DNA of 64,000 nucleotides, from assembly GCA_036346225.1 (NCBI GenBank), contig JARFIW010000500.1, positions 4,526,001 to 4,590,000 on the forward strand. The letters run 5' to 3'. Of the stretch, positions 45,535 through 56,300 are shown one piece after another (the stretch's first letter is position 1; each line of letters opens with the position of its first letter). Position numbers and translations under genes: made by a program. Under the pieces are notes generated by a model, which saw only the letters and a list, made by a program, of their open reading frames with translations, made no database searches and was not told the origin of the DNA. Source of the stretch: Platerodrilus igneus. Its lineage: Eukaryota; Arthropoda; Insecta; Coleoptera; Lycidae.

Positions 45535-45729
45535 AAGAGTGACTACCCCACGGATAATAAATACAATATACCGCTTGTCAACAAAAAAGTTGTAGGGAAA
45601 CTCAAAGACGAATTTAATGGGGATCTAGTATTAAAATTTGTAGGTAGTAGAGCTAAGTCCTACTGTATTGTAAGCGAGAAAGACACGATTAAAAAGATTA
45701 AAGGGGTCTTACGAAGTGTAGTTAAGTAA
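45535..45729 (+). pseudogene. DNA polymerase B C-terminal fragment
   Basis: The frame reads DYPTDNKYNIPLVNKKVVGK, LKDEFNGDLVLKFVGSRAKS and YCIVSEKDTIKKIKGVLRSV, ending VK and TAA at 45727. The pattern N-P-x-x-N-K-K-V-x-G-x-x-K-D-E, EFVG-x-R-[AS]-K-x-Y and K-x-x-KG-V is typical of the extreme C-terminal region of Polinton/adintovirus-like PolB proteins in insects. About 63 residues remain. It is followed within 15 bp by a piece of the orphan gene in the same orientation. Confidence 0.75.
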
Positions 45730-45731
45730 AA

Positions 45732-45835
45732 CCGCGGATCTTACAACCTATAACGAGCATATATTCCCAAAAGGGGCGGGTATGCAACTACGCAACAGTG
45801 CGTGGCAGAATAAGGATTCTCTCCAATAAGAAATT
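45732..45835 (+). pseudogene. Third fragment of the orphan gene
   Basis: LTTYNEHIFPKGAGMQLRNS and then AWQNKDSLQ match the C-terminal part of the orphan protein at 12910-13010 and 44220-44320. It is about 30 residues long, truncated on both sides and joined almost directly to the polymerase end. Confidence 0.75.
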
Positions 45836-45844
45836 AAAGTTTCC

Positions 45845-46749
45845 ATGTACGTAGCACCAGTCATTGAGAAATGGTAGAAATGTTAAACCTATAAAGGCGA
45901 TTATTAATTGTGGTTTAGAAAAATAGTAGTTTTCTTGGATTAAATAAAATAGCATAGACTGATTAATGTATATGGTTACATATTCTCGTACACATCCACA
46001 AACATCTGCTTACGTCCACATACGGACATGGCAATGCCGGTAGTTTTTGTTTAACAAATAGTAGGAAAGATACGTTAGGTGTTAGTGTGTGGAAGCCCAT
46101 AGGATCGTTGAATTCAAAAAGAACGGTGCGGCGGAATGTACGGTGGTTCGCGAGTTATGGTTCGTGGCTGCGAGCGATCCTTTTTAAGACTTCTTGAACT
46201 TCTTAACACATTTATTTGTTTATACAGAAATTATGATTGTATTTTGACAATCTTGAAAATATATTAATTAATTGTACAAAGTGTGTTATCTAACGAACTG
46301 CAATGTTAAAGCTGAACGATGGATTAACTGTCTTCGAGTGGGGCTCCCGGGCCTTTTATAATATCCCTACCCCCTCACATTTTTGTGGGAACTTGCAGAC
46401 CTAATGTCTGCTTACACTTGACTCTTATTCATAATACAATGTTGCTATCTTAAATCTATTCATAATTACTTTGTTGCGAGCTTCCTTTCCAGGTAATCTC
46501 GGTACGTGACAGTCTGTGACCGCCTGTGACCTGACATCTGCAGTGTCACTTATCCTTGTGTTACAAAGTTGCGTTTCCGTTCCCATGAACGTTAATAAAC
46601 TGAAATGAATTGTCCTTCATTACATTGTTGCACATCACTTAGCGCATTTTCTAATATTTCTAATAACTTCTTAATTATTAGTTTCTTTTATATATATAAC
46701 AATTGGGGGATTACATAACTCGCGTTAGAATAATCGAAAGTGATTAATC
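45845..46749. other. No recognisable gene; possible minus-strand LTR promoter
   Basis: On the minus strand around 46345-46375 there is TATTATAAAAGGCCCGGGAGC, a TATA-type promoter word followed by GC-rich sequence, as in retroviral-type LTRs. No LTR partner, primer site or gene is visible, so this stays a suggestion. Confidence 0.3.
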
Positions 46750-47464
46750 GATGGTATTAGATGTTTAAATATAGTGTAAAAGCCTACATGAGCAAAATTT
46801 AATTATCAGACAAAGAAGTGCGCGATGTGCTATACTTTTAAAGAAAGTATAAAAAGGTGCTTTGCAGCGGTCCTAGCAGTAAAAAAAGGCGACTGTTTTT
46901 TTCAAGCAACTATAAGAATAGCAGTAGCGCAGAGATGGGGTATGCATGTATTATACAGCGCACTGTTACTATAAAATATGTTTGTGTACCGGTAGCTCGA
47001 TCGTGTAATTGATCACGACTTATAGATCTCTCGGAGGTTTAAAAATTCTGAGACCATTGTCGTTTGAGAAATGTTTGGAAATTATCAGAACGTGAGCGGG
47101 TCGAAGTATAAGTTAGACGGATGATTGACCGAGTTTCTTCTACCTTTTACGAGGGAATCGGATGTTAACAGTCACCAAGCGTCTAATTCTTTATTTGGTA
47201 TGGAGTACTTGCCGGTTCTATAAATAATTACATGCTACGGACCGCTATGCGGAAGATTTGGTTCTAGGAAATGAGCAACCTACGAAAGCACAGAATACTC
47301 GGTATTAATGCTAATTGGTTTAGTGACCGCGTTTGTGCACTCTTTGAGTGTCTTCGGCAATCTTCGATTGTTTTCAAAGAAAATATTCAAACTTGCCATT
47401 TCCGAAAATATGACGCAGAAGTTATTTAAAATTAAATTGTTTTATTAGTAAGTATCCTGTAGAC
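46750..47464 (+). pseudogene. Spacer homologue of the Polinton-like family, left of the hAT
   Basis: The sequence follows the spacer of the foldback element: GTGTAAAAGCCTACATGAGC, CCTTTTACGAGG, ATTTAAAATTAAATTGTTTT and finally AGTATCCTGTAGAC, where the hAT enters. The conserved frame SLGGLKILRPLSFEKCLEII and FFYLLRGNRMLTVTKRLILY is present but has a stop and a deletion. In the foldback copy the same text runs on without interruption at 23945-23960. Confidence 0.65.
47457..47464 (+). repeat. Left 8-bp hAT target duplication (CTGTAGAC)
   Basis: Identical to 50475-50482 on the other side. The uninterrupted site is visible at 23955-23964 (TTCTGTAGACAACAAG) in the related element. Confidence 0.95.
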
Positions 47465-50400
47465 CAGGTGTGGCCAACTTTGGTGCACATAAGATCTACT
47501 TTTTATTTTAAAATTGTGTCGCGATCGACCTATTTTTTAGGTAAGAAGGGGATGTTTTTGCAATGTGCTTTTATACCGACGTGCACTTTGGCGAGCTCCA
47601 TGATTAAGGGGTAAATAATCTACATACATGAGTATTTATTTAATGGGTTAAAAAACTTATGTCCAGAGGAATTAAAACAACATGAGCACTTATTAATAAC
47701 ATTTATTCATTAAAACTTTTTAAATTAATGAGAAACCTGAGTCTGCATTTCCTTTACTAGTGCATCATAATTTGGAGTATATCCTGACAAAGACAATAAC
47801 AATGAGTCCTCAGTATGAGAATCGGTCAGGACGGAACGAAGTTTAGTTTTAGTCAATTGTAAATATGAAAATGCCGATTCGCACAGATACGTAGATCCAA
47901 AGCAAGAATAAATATATTCGCTACATTTGATAATATTGGGATACTTTTCTCGGTTAACATATTTCCAAAAATTTTCTTCAAATTTTCTGGCTTGTAAGAT
48001 TAAATCAGATTGTAAAATTATAATTTCATTTTCCAAGGCGTTTTGCTCCATATCAAATAAGTCTGCAATTTTTTTGCTAATTTCCTTCACAATTAAATCT
48101 TTTTTGAAAGGAAAAGATGTAAATTCCACAATTTCTTTAATTTTTTTAAAATCTTGGAATCGCTTCTCAAAATCTTCCATTACATTTTGTATTTCGGCCA
48201 CGTACTTGTCAATCTCATAAATAATATTTTTATTTTTTTGTAAGTTGTCTGCCATATTTGAAAAATGGTTCATATTATTTTGTTGTAAATCTTCTATCAA
48301 CAAAATAAATTTGGTTTTATATGCATCTATGCTGCTAATCATATCAATTATTGTTTTATTTTTACCTTGTAATTCTAAATTTAAATGGCTTAATATGGAA
48401 GTAAAATCTGTAAGGAATGCTAAGTCACTAAGCCAGGTTTTGTCATTTAAATATGCATATTTTTTCTCTTGTTCATTAAGAAATTCTATTATTTCAGGCA
48501 ATAAATCACGAAATCGTTGCAGAAATTTACCTCTACTTAGCCATCTTACATCAGTATGCAATAATAAATCAGACTGACCTTCATCGAGTTTTAGTTGAAA
48601 AAGACGACGTTTGAGAGAACTTCCACGAATTGAATTAAAATTTCAAACGCGATGTCCATTACTTCTTTTGTATTTAGTCTCTTGCTGGATAATACTTGCT
48701 GGTGAATTATACAGTGGTAACTCAAAAATCTGGGAATTCATCGTCATTTCGACATAGGGCTATAAATCCATTTTGCGGCCTATCATTGCAGCTGCGCCAT
48801 CCGTTGTTATTGAAACTAATTTAAAAGAGGTACTTTCTTATCATTAAGCAGACTTTTAAACCCGTTGAATATATCTACACCTCTAGTCCTTTCTTTCAAA
48901 GAAATCATACCCAACAATTCTTCTTTAGATGTAAAATCTTCAAAAACTAAACGAATGAAAACAAGTAACTGTGCAGTATCACTTATATCTGTCGATTCAT
49001 CACATTGAAGAGAAAAACAAGAGCATCTGTTAATATCATTTTGTAACTGTTCCTTTAAATTTCCACCCATCTTTTCGATTCGTCGCATCACTGTGTTTCG
49101 GGACAGTTGTAGATCTTGAATTGCAGCAGTAATTTCGCTCTTGTTCTTAAAATCATTAAAAAGGGAATCCGAGATTTCCAAGAACATTTCCTTTACAAAT
49201 TCACCATCAGAAAATGGTTTACATTTTTTAGCTAATAGATAGCTTACTTTGAAGGATGCAGTTGTTACTGCTTGTGACTTCAATATTGGCTTTTTGAAAA
49301 TATTTTGTTGATTTGTTAATTGAGTTTTAAGATCCCGAACTTTACGTTTTCGTAATTCGGAATTTGGTGGATAATCTGTTTGATACTTGTTATGTAAAGA
49401 TATGAAATGTCTCTCCAAATTACCCTTTTTAGCAATGGCTACCGAGCTAAGACATATTAAGCAGCAACATTTATCATTCACCATCGTAAAAAAATAGTTA
49501 ATTTCCCATTCTTCATTGAAATGATATGTTTTCGATTTTTTTGGTTTGCTATCCATGTTCATAAATAGGTATACTAAAATGCAAAAAAAATACGACTTAA
49601 TAATAGGGCATGTAATAAAAGTATTAAACAGTAACAATATAAATTACAATTAATACCTGGTGTAGGTTTAGCCGATAAAACGAAATAGCTAATCATACTT
49701 AATAGTTGCGAATAATTAAATTATTATTTTAAATAATGCTTATAAATATTTAATTGAGATTTAAATAATTTTATTTAAAATATATCTCTTATATACTTGC
49801 ACAATTAATTTAAAGAACACTAATATTTCATTAATACTTACAAATGAAACAATCCGCAAGAGAAATTGACTGTAGCGTACAAACACTAACTTCAGAATGA
49901 AAATTTAACACTATATTCTGCAAAATTAGATTCCAAGAATTAATCCTAATGGCAGGCAATTCTAATGTTATTATTTTAATAGTCATAAATTTTTCAGAAG
50001 TGTAAATACAAGTCAATTTTAAACGCACTGTATTTCAGATTTATTAAATAAACATCATTTATATACGTTTTTATATGTATTGTATAAGTTTTATCATAAG
50101 CCGAAGTATTATGCTGATTTTGTAATATCCCAATTCAAATAAATTTTATATAGGTAGCAAAAAGTAGCAGCAGCAAAAAAGTTATCTACCGACAAAAGCT
50201 TTAAATAGAAAACAGAATTGCAAAAGTGCAAAGAAAAAGAACTTAATAAAACCATTTCAAATGTCAAAACAAACTAATAAAAATAATGATAATATAAAAA
50301 TTATATCCTTTCTATGAGCTAATCACAGAAAACATTTGAATAAAAAGTATTTGTACTTTTTAAGTTAAAAGTTTTTATGAGATACTTTTCGCAAACCCCG

Positions 50401-50474
50401 AACTTGCGAGTGATCGACCAAAATTGGTCTCGCGATCGACCGGTCGATCGCGATCGACTTGTTGGCCACCCCTG
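47465..50474 (-). mobile_element. hAT transposon inserted in the Polinton-like locus
   Basis: Ends are CAGGTGTGGCCAAC (47465-47478) and GTTGGCCACCCCTG (50461-50474), inverted with one mismatch in 14. The perfect 8-bp duplication CTGTAGAC, the CAGxGxTGG-type ends and the transposase type all fit the hAT superfamily. Length is 3010 bp. The empty site in the related copy at about 23955 proves that the hAT came second. Confidence 0.95.
47725..49556 (-). pseudogene. hAT transposase, ZBED5/GTF2IRD2-like, broken in the middle
   Basis: The likely start is ATG 49556 (MDSKPKKSKTYHFNEEWE). A BED-type finger reads CCLICLSSVAIAKKGNLERH..H. Then come FKVSYLLAKKCKPFSDGEFV, SRNTVMRRIEKMG and CSCFSLQCDESTDISDTAQL (the first catalytic region, LxxDESTD). 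Near 48816 a frameshift puts VSITTDGAAAMIGRK (second catalytic region) in another frame. Further shifts and stops lie between 48780 and 48570, and the frame recovers at LLLHTDVRWLSRGKFLQRF. The C-terminal half (47725-48561) is intact, with LAFLTDFTSILSHLN and the dimerisation block SCFGSTYLCESAFSYLQLTK and KTKLRSVLTDSHTEDSLLL. Total would be about 600 residues, a normal length. It is inactive owing to the central damage. Confidence 0.9.
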
Positions 50475-52060
50475 CTGTAGACAACAAGCTTGATATTCCC
50501 TTAGTAAAAGTTTAAAGTGTTTTGTTAAGTTTTTGTTTATAGTAGCACAGCATCTTCTACCGCACGACTTGCAACCAATTTGTGTGCATGTGCTACCACC
50601 CTTTTGGATTTTTAATATGCACGCGATGCGATTGTTGATCCGTATAACATGGAAGACTGCTACTAACTGCATTCGCAGCATGGACGATGCGAACCGGGTG
50701 CATGCATTGGTACTAAATGTACTGGACGAGTAGCAAGGATTGGCAAAAGATGACGTCATTTAGTTCTCTGCTGAATCCTTAATTTCGTTCGGCCGTCTTC
50801 GGAAGCCTTCGGTTTGCATTCTATAGGGAACATAAGGCAGGTACGCTAGAGTAAACTCTTTAGTTATAAGTTAGTTTGCTTACAAGTTTACCCAAAGTCC
50901 TACAGCGCGGATGTTGTGGTGTAACATCGTCCACGGTTAAGCTTATACTTCCGTCAGCATCAAAGTACTTAAACTGTGTGTCTTGCGGTATCGCTTTTAC
51001 GAGAATGGACAACTTACTACGAAACAAGGAAAAACAGCACGGTATGTCATTAAGCCGTAAACGTTCAGCTCCGACAGCTGTTAAAGGATCTTGTACGAAA
51101 CAACCACGAATTATGTGTCAAGTATGCGATTTCGAAATGGAAAAGACTACCTATGCCGCACACTTGAGAAGCAACAGACATGAAAATGCAACAGTTACCG
51201 CTACTGGCGAAGATAGCGTATAAATGGTTAGCACCGCGTTTAACAACCGTATGGCTAGCTATCGCATAAAGAACGCCAATGTCGACGATGGAGTGTCCGA
51301 GTTTCTTTGGAAGCAGAAAGAACGGTTTATTCGATTACTTAATAAAAAAAGAACACAACATACAGCAATAAAAGTCTATTACGAACTCTACGGCGTTTAC
51401 ACCAAAATGGTAGAAGAGACTACCGATGTGAAATCCTTTAACAAAAAAATATTGTTATAACGTCTTCTAGTAATCTGGAAAATATGTACGAGGTCTTAAG
51501 CAAAACCGTGAGAACAAAATCTGAGGAATTTGAAACATGTGGGTCCGGTTGGTCTTTGGAAAAGGTGCTCTATTTAGAAATAAATATTAATAAGTATAAG
51601 CCGATGTGAGGAGTTCTAGGTTAAGAATAGAAATTGTGAATATGTATTTAGAAATGTGGTTTACTAAATTTAAACTGTATTGGTAAAATTGTCTGTAATA
51701 AAAAGTTTTAAGATTTTCTTTTAGGTATGAGCTGCAGGAAAGTTATAATTTAGAGGGTGTGTGTGTGTAAAATGGTATGGGGTGGTTTGATTTTAAATAT
51801 ATTTAGAGATTCGGATTCTGCGTAAAATTCTAAACTAATTTGATGTATTGCATGACTAAAAAATTTATAAGGACGGTCAGAAATCGCTGCTGGTAAATAA
51901 TCTTAAAATGAGGGTAGCTCTCTGGAGGATGATGCAATCTAAAAATTTTAAAGAGATTTGGGTAGCTGAGAAAATTCTAATATTAATTGATACCAAACAA
52001 GATAGGTTTATCTCATGAAAGATGAAAATGGTTAGTCGAAGAAGACTATTTGGTCTAGAT
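50475..52060 (+). mobile_element. Polinton-like arm homologue, right of the hAT (truncated)
   Basis: After the second CTGTAGAC the sequence follows the right arm of the foldback element from about 23955 to about 25950: the GTGCTACCACCCTTTTGGAT block, the short MxxVSG-type frame (damaged), the zinc-finger gene, AAAAATTTATAAGGACGGTC and GGTTTATCTCATGAAAGATG. It breaks off near 52060, where two GGAGCAAATGAGG words and then an LTR fragment follow, so the outer end and its duplication are lost. No matching inverted arm is seen at the left of this locus. Confidence 0.75.
50925..51609 (+). pseudogene. Zinc-finger/GSGW protein, third copy (start and first finger deleted)
   Basis: A deletion of roughly 110 bp removes the start codon and finger 1 (GCGGATGTTGTGGTGTAAC joins sequence either side). 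The frame from 50923 keeps CVSCGIAFTRMDNLLRNKEK, in which the first zinc-binding histidine has become asparagine, and CQVCDFEMEKTTYAAH. A TAA replaces a glutamate codon at 51221. The frame reopens with FLWKQKERFIRLLNKKR, shifts after KSFN, and ends with GSGWSLEKVLYLEININKYK followed by TGA at 51607-51609, the same stop as in the other copies. Confidence 0.75.
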
Positions 52061-52109
52061 GTGGGAGCAAATGAGGATGCTGGAGCAAATGAGGTCACAA
52101 AACAATCAA

Positions 52110-52257
52110 TAAACACCTACTCTTCATTGTTAAGTGAACTGAAAACATTTATAAATAAGCCATATACTGTTAGTTGGACTTATGAATAGTGAGTAATAAA
52201 GCCTTTTATTACTATTTGTTTTAAATTAGTGAAACGCGTTAATAGTAGCCCGCTACA
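52110..52257 (+). repeat. LTR 3'-end fragment related to the gypsy LTR at 62.2-62.8 kb
   Basis: TCTTCATTGTTAAG, CATTTATAAATAAG, CATATACTGTTAGTTGGACT and AGTAATAAAGCC..TTTATTACT match 62619-62756 in order with few differences and stop at GCTACA, the equivalent of the LTR end TTACA. It is 5'-truncated and lies exactly where the Polinton-like arm breaks. Confidence 0.85.
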
Positions 52258-52735
52258 ATACGGCAAATGTCTAAGTGTTGGTGGATTCTTGGCAGCCACA
52301 GACTGCTTAACTCCCTTCACACACCACTGAATCTCGGTGAAATAGGGTATATATTTAGAAAACAATAGAAAGGAATCGAGTTGTATATAGGATGTGGGGA
52401 TAATTGCAGGGAACTGTGTAGGTTAGCTCAGAACATAAATAAGCTGAGGTACAAGTCCAACTAGTTTCAAGACGTAAAACCCAATGACGAAAAAATTAGT
52501 GCTCTTAAATCTGATGATTATTATAAACAACTACAGGTGTTGGTTGTGAAATATATTCAACTAATGTTGATTGTGCGAAAGGATAAATTGGAGAAACTAT
52601 TAATTCGGCAAAGGTTCAAGTGCTGGGGGAACTTGGCCGCCAAAGGCTGCTTACCCCCCTTCACATACAACAGAATATCGGGGAAGTAGGGTATATAACT
52701 GTAAAACAATAGAAGGTGACCGAACTGCATCAAAC
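52258..52735 (+). repeat. Direct repeat pair, about 350 bp apart
   Basis: Roughly 52260-52385 and 52607-52735 share the order GGCAA..GT..AAGTG(T/C)TGG, CTTGGC(A/C)GCCA, GACTGCTTA/GGCTGCTTA, CCCTTCACA, ATC(T)CGG, GTAGGGTATAT and AAAACAATAGAA. I do not recognise the unit. A translation similarity (NLAAKGCLPPFTY / FLAATDCLTPFTH) suggests a decayed coding origin. Confidence 0.6.
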
Positions 52736-52849
52736 ATGAGTGTATAACAACTATGTTCAAAGACAACGAACATAGATACAAGAAGAAAACTGTTCAAAGC
52801 ATAGTGTGGAGCACAGCACAGTACATCTATGAAATAGGGGTAGTAGGAA

Positions 52850-53225
52850 AAGCAGACAGAAAGAGATAGAAGCCTTCTAGAATGTTGTGCTTCAGATGTA
52901 TGAAGATGGTAGTATGGATAGACAAAGTTAATAACAAATAGGTTGTTGAAATAGTAGAGGAATAAAAATATCTGTGGAAAACGAAAAAAAAATAGGAGAA
53001 ATAGAAGGCCAGGATACGTTCTAAGGCATTTCTAGGAAAAAGTACGGGATATATTACAATCAGAGATAAAAAAAGATAGGTAGAAGTAGACCGAGATCAG
53101 ACTTTCGCACACAAATAGTAATAGATGCAGACCGTGCAAATTTTAGAGAAATGTGTAGGTTGGTTCAGACTAGAAAACAATGAGGGTAAGCATCAAATCA
53201 GTTCTAGGACTGAAGACTTAATGAT
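52850..53225 (+). pseudogene. 3' end of an RTE-like LINE
   Basis: Across shifting frames the sequence gives GYVLRHF, VRDILQSEIKK and then DFRTQIVIDADRANFREMCR. This order (W/GHVLRH, then basic residues, then QI..A..R..FR) is the familiar C-terminal tail of RTE-type reverse transcriptases. It ends in an ATGATGATGATG run at 53221-53232, as RTE-class tails often do. It could be the same family as the 5' fragment at 2.8-4.9 kb, although the two do not overlap. Confidence 0.6.
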
Positions 53226-53232
53226 GATGATG

Positions 53233-56004
53233 CTAAGCAGTATACTAGAATTCTTTTTTCGGAGTGCGAAATTTGATGTAATTTCTTGAGGTGTTCTTTA
53301 TATTGTTGTATTTGATTTAAATCTTCCATCTGCTGTCTATAAGGTCTGTACGGTTTATGTCTTCCACTCTCAATCGCCCTGTTTTCACGAACTTAATTCA
53401 AATTCTTACTTTTTGCTTTAGTCCATTCGTTTTAACTTTAGGATGACATCAAATGTAGTAGTGAAATGTTGACAACTGTATGTAAATGTGTAACTTTCCG
53501 TTCAACTATAGTTCAACGTGTGGTTATTTTAGAACTATCCCTTCTCAAAAATTTTTATTTTTTCTTTTTTTGGGAAGCTGTCCAACAAACTTATAAATAC
53601 AGTTAAGAATTTCCAGTTTGTATGACATATCGATACGAGTGTGTATTGGCATATTGTAATAGCTAAGCAACGAATAAATTTTCACAAAGATGACTTGATT
53701 GCAACCTATAATAAAAGTATGGTTCATAAATGAAAGAATCTCCAAAATATTAGCTACAACGTTATTTGAATTGGTTTATACAGTACGAATATAAAAAATC
53801 TATTTGGTTTATATAAGTACATCTAAATATGATAGTGCGCTTAAACGTACTATTTTTTATTCTCGCTTAATTCGAGTTAACCAAACGTAATCGCATATGA
53901 GAAAAGCAATAGAAATACCAATCTTCCAACCGCTGCCGCTTTAAAGATTTCAATGGAATTAAACAAGAGAGCGTGTATAGGTAATATCATCATGCGGGAT
54001 GTGGGGAAATTCACTCAATCTAAACCCGGAAACCGATTCTGGGTTCCCATGGGCGCCGTTTCTGGAGGAGTTTTATACGCTTCGGTGTCTGCGCAGAATT
54101 GCGGCACACTTTGCAATGCAAATGAAAAGCAAAGGATCGCAAATCGACAATAGTATGAGAACCTACTCAATTCCATATTTGCAAATGGCTTTTGAAATGC
54201 TGTGCTCCAGGAAGTTTTAAAACGTTTTGAAAGGAATAAGCAAACATCAAATTCTGAAATGAAATGATTTTGGACTGAATGAAGGTGCAAATGTCAAAGA
54301 GTATTTATTTCAAACGTAATGTTTTCTTAATTGGAGACCGTTAATTTTGTTTATGAAATTTAATAACTCTAATTCTTTCATTGTCGTCTGCAAATTTTCA
54401 GATAGACTTAGCGTTTTGTTAACTTTAGCGCTGCCATCCTAACTGTATGTATAGATCATTCTCGAAAATGTTTCCAGTTCTACTGTTCATAAATTTGACA
54501 TTGGAATAGTTTCGTTCTGGTGCACAAATGATCATTTGATTGTATTAATTTCTATAAATTAATTTTGGAAACACCTCTATGCCACCTCCCAAGTTTTAAG
54601 GAGAAAATAGTAGAATATACAAGCCCACGTCAAAGAAAAATATTCGTGTAGCAATCAGATACGCAAAATTATGGTTAAAGATTAAATATTAAAAGCTTTC
54701 GTTAGGTTTTTGATTATTTACTCAGAGTACTAAAATATAAAGGATATTCTTAAATAGCAAACTCAGTGCTAAAAAGGACGTAAATGGCTTTTATTTACCA
54801 GGTGCAGCTTTGAGGTTAAGTTCTCAGAAATCGTTAAGAAAGTTTGTTTGTTCAAAAAAGATAAAGATTAACAAATCTAGGGCATTTTAACAAGAAAAGG
54901 CAGTAGAAAATAGTACATTTACTTACCCTCGATTATTAATTAAAAATTAAAATCTGTCAGGTAACTTTACCATTTCCTATTCAACAAAAATTAGGGCATC
55001 ACAATTGTTTTTAGCAAAATTAATTATTTATTTAAAACACGCACAAGTTTTTCAAGACAAAATACCTTTTAATATATTTTTAAATCATCATTTTATGTTT
55101 TACACAAAGGAAAAATTTTATATTGGCCATTTTTAATGGTTAATATTCAGACTTTTTTAGGGTTAATGTGTGATGCTCTACCAATCTGAAAAACAAAAAT
55201 TCTAAACAAGGAGATAACTGAACGCTTTTTATATGAATTTGAGGATAATTTCATATATCACCATTTATTATATTTCTAATTATAAGTACTCAAGAATTTA
55301 ATTTTATGAGATCGATAATATGTAAAAGTAAAAGCTTTTTAGATAAATTTACATTATTTCTCATACATGAAGTAGCAAACTGTTTTTTACAGCCACAGAA
55401 AATTTTTGACAGAAAGCCCACATGTATTGGGCGTCAAATTATAACCTAAACCCCGCATTCAAATTTAAACACCCCAGTAGTTCTCGGCTGATGCGCAGGT
55501 TCTGGTCTTCAGGATGGACTCCGTCGATGCTTCCTGCTGCTTGGTGTTGTTTACTGGTACTGTTCGCTGGTGGGTACGATATAAAGATGGGTAGCAAAAT
55601 AGGGAACCTCTAGAACGACGGTATCGAAGCACTACAAACACTTCGGCACTCCACGGAAGTCGGTAAGCAAATCTGGAGTTATGCTACTTTATTTCCTGCG
55701 TAAATGTCTATCTCCTCCAGCAGAGGTTGAGGCACTCTGACGTATGTTGGTGAGAACAACGCCATTCTACCCGTGAGAATTGTCCTGTTAGCATAATGTC
55801 AGACCACAAAGATAGGCAAAATATAACCTCAATATCCGTGTTAACTACAACTTTATGTGGTTTTCACAGGCGTTGGCAGTACTATATTTATCTGCTGGGA
55901 ATCTCACCATGCAGAGTTCTAAAAAGTCCCTAAACCTAAATTAGTACACTGAATGTTGTAGTTTTGTGAAATAAAACGTAACATACTAACAAATAGATAT
56001 AGAA
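53233..56004. other. No recognisable gene; possible LTR/primer-site relic near 55420
   Basis: No protein similarity is found. On the minus strand the word GTTATAATTTGACGCCCAATAC (around 55420-55442) resembles the LTR-end plus TGGCGCCCAAC primer-site junction of insect gypsy elements, with changes. The 91- and 73-residue frames at 54.0-54.3 kb overlap each other on opposite strands and are unsupported. Confidence 0.35.
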
Positions 56005-56300
56005 CCCAAGATTGAAAGATGATTGCTTTGACTATGGATACTAGGTCTATAAAAAGTAACCGCCAGACCATTTGGATTCTGCAACGCATCTGAAGCCTTC
56101 GAGCGAATAATAAACTACATGTTGCGCAGTTTGTCGTAGAAAATATACCTAGTATATTAGAACGGCGTGATCGTTATTGAAAAATAATGGAAGAAGTGTT
56201 TTAAGGGTCTGTACAAGCTAACCTAAAACTGTCCTAAAAGGTGTCACCTGTTCGGTGAAGAGGGCAAAAAGCAGATAATTTTGTGACGGAATTAATTTCT
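56005..56300 (+). pseudogene. Ty3/gypsy reverse transcriptase relic
   Basis: In one frame the sequence reads KVTARPFGFCNASEAFERII and NYMLRSLS, then YLVY, a stop and NGVIVIEK. This is the gypsy RT core MPFGLCNAPATFERLM followed by the CLVYLDDVIV box, here Y-stop-NG in place of YLDD. Further on QANLKLS and QKADNFVTELIS match the NLKL..KC and YLGH region. Stops in every part show an old relic. No LTR can be assigned to it. Confidence 0.7.

Noticed and set aside
47927..48577. Plus-strand frames of 97 and 110 residues
   Set aside because: Antisense shadows of the hAT transposase.
54015..54290. Overlapping frames on both strands (66, 73 and 91 residues)
   Set aside because: None shows a motif; overlap on opposite strands suggests a chance lack of stops.
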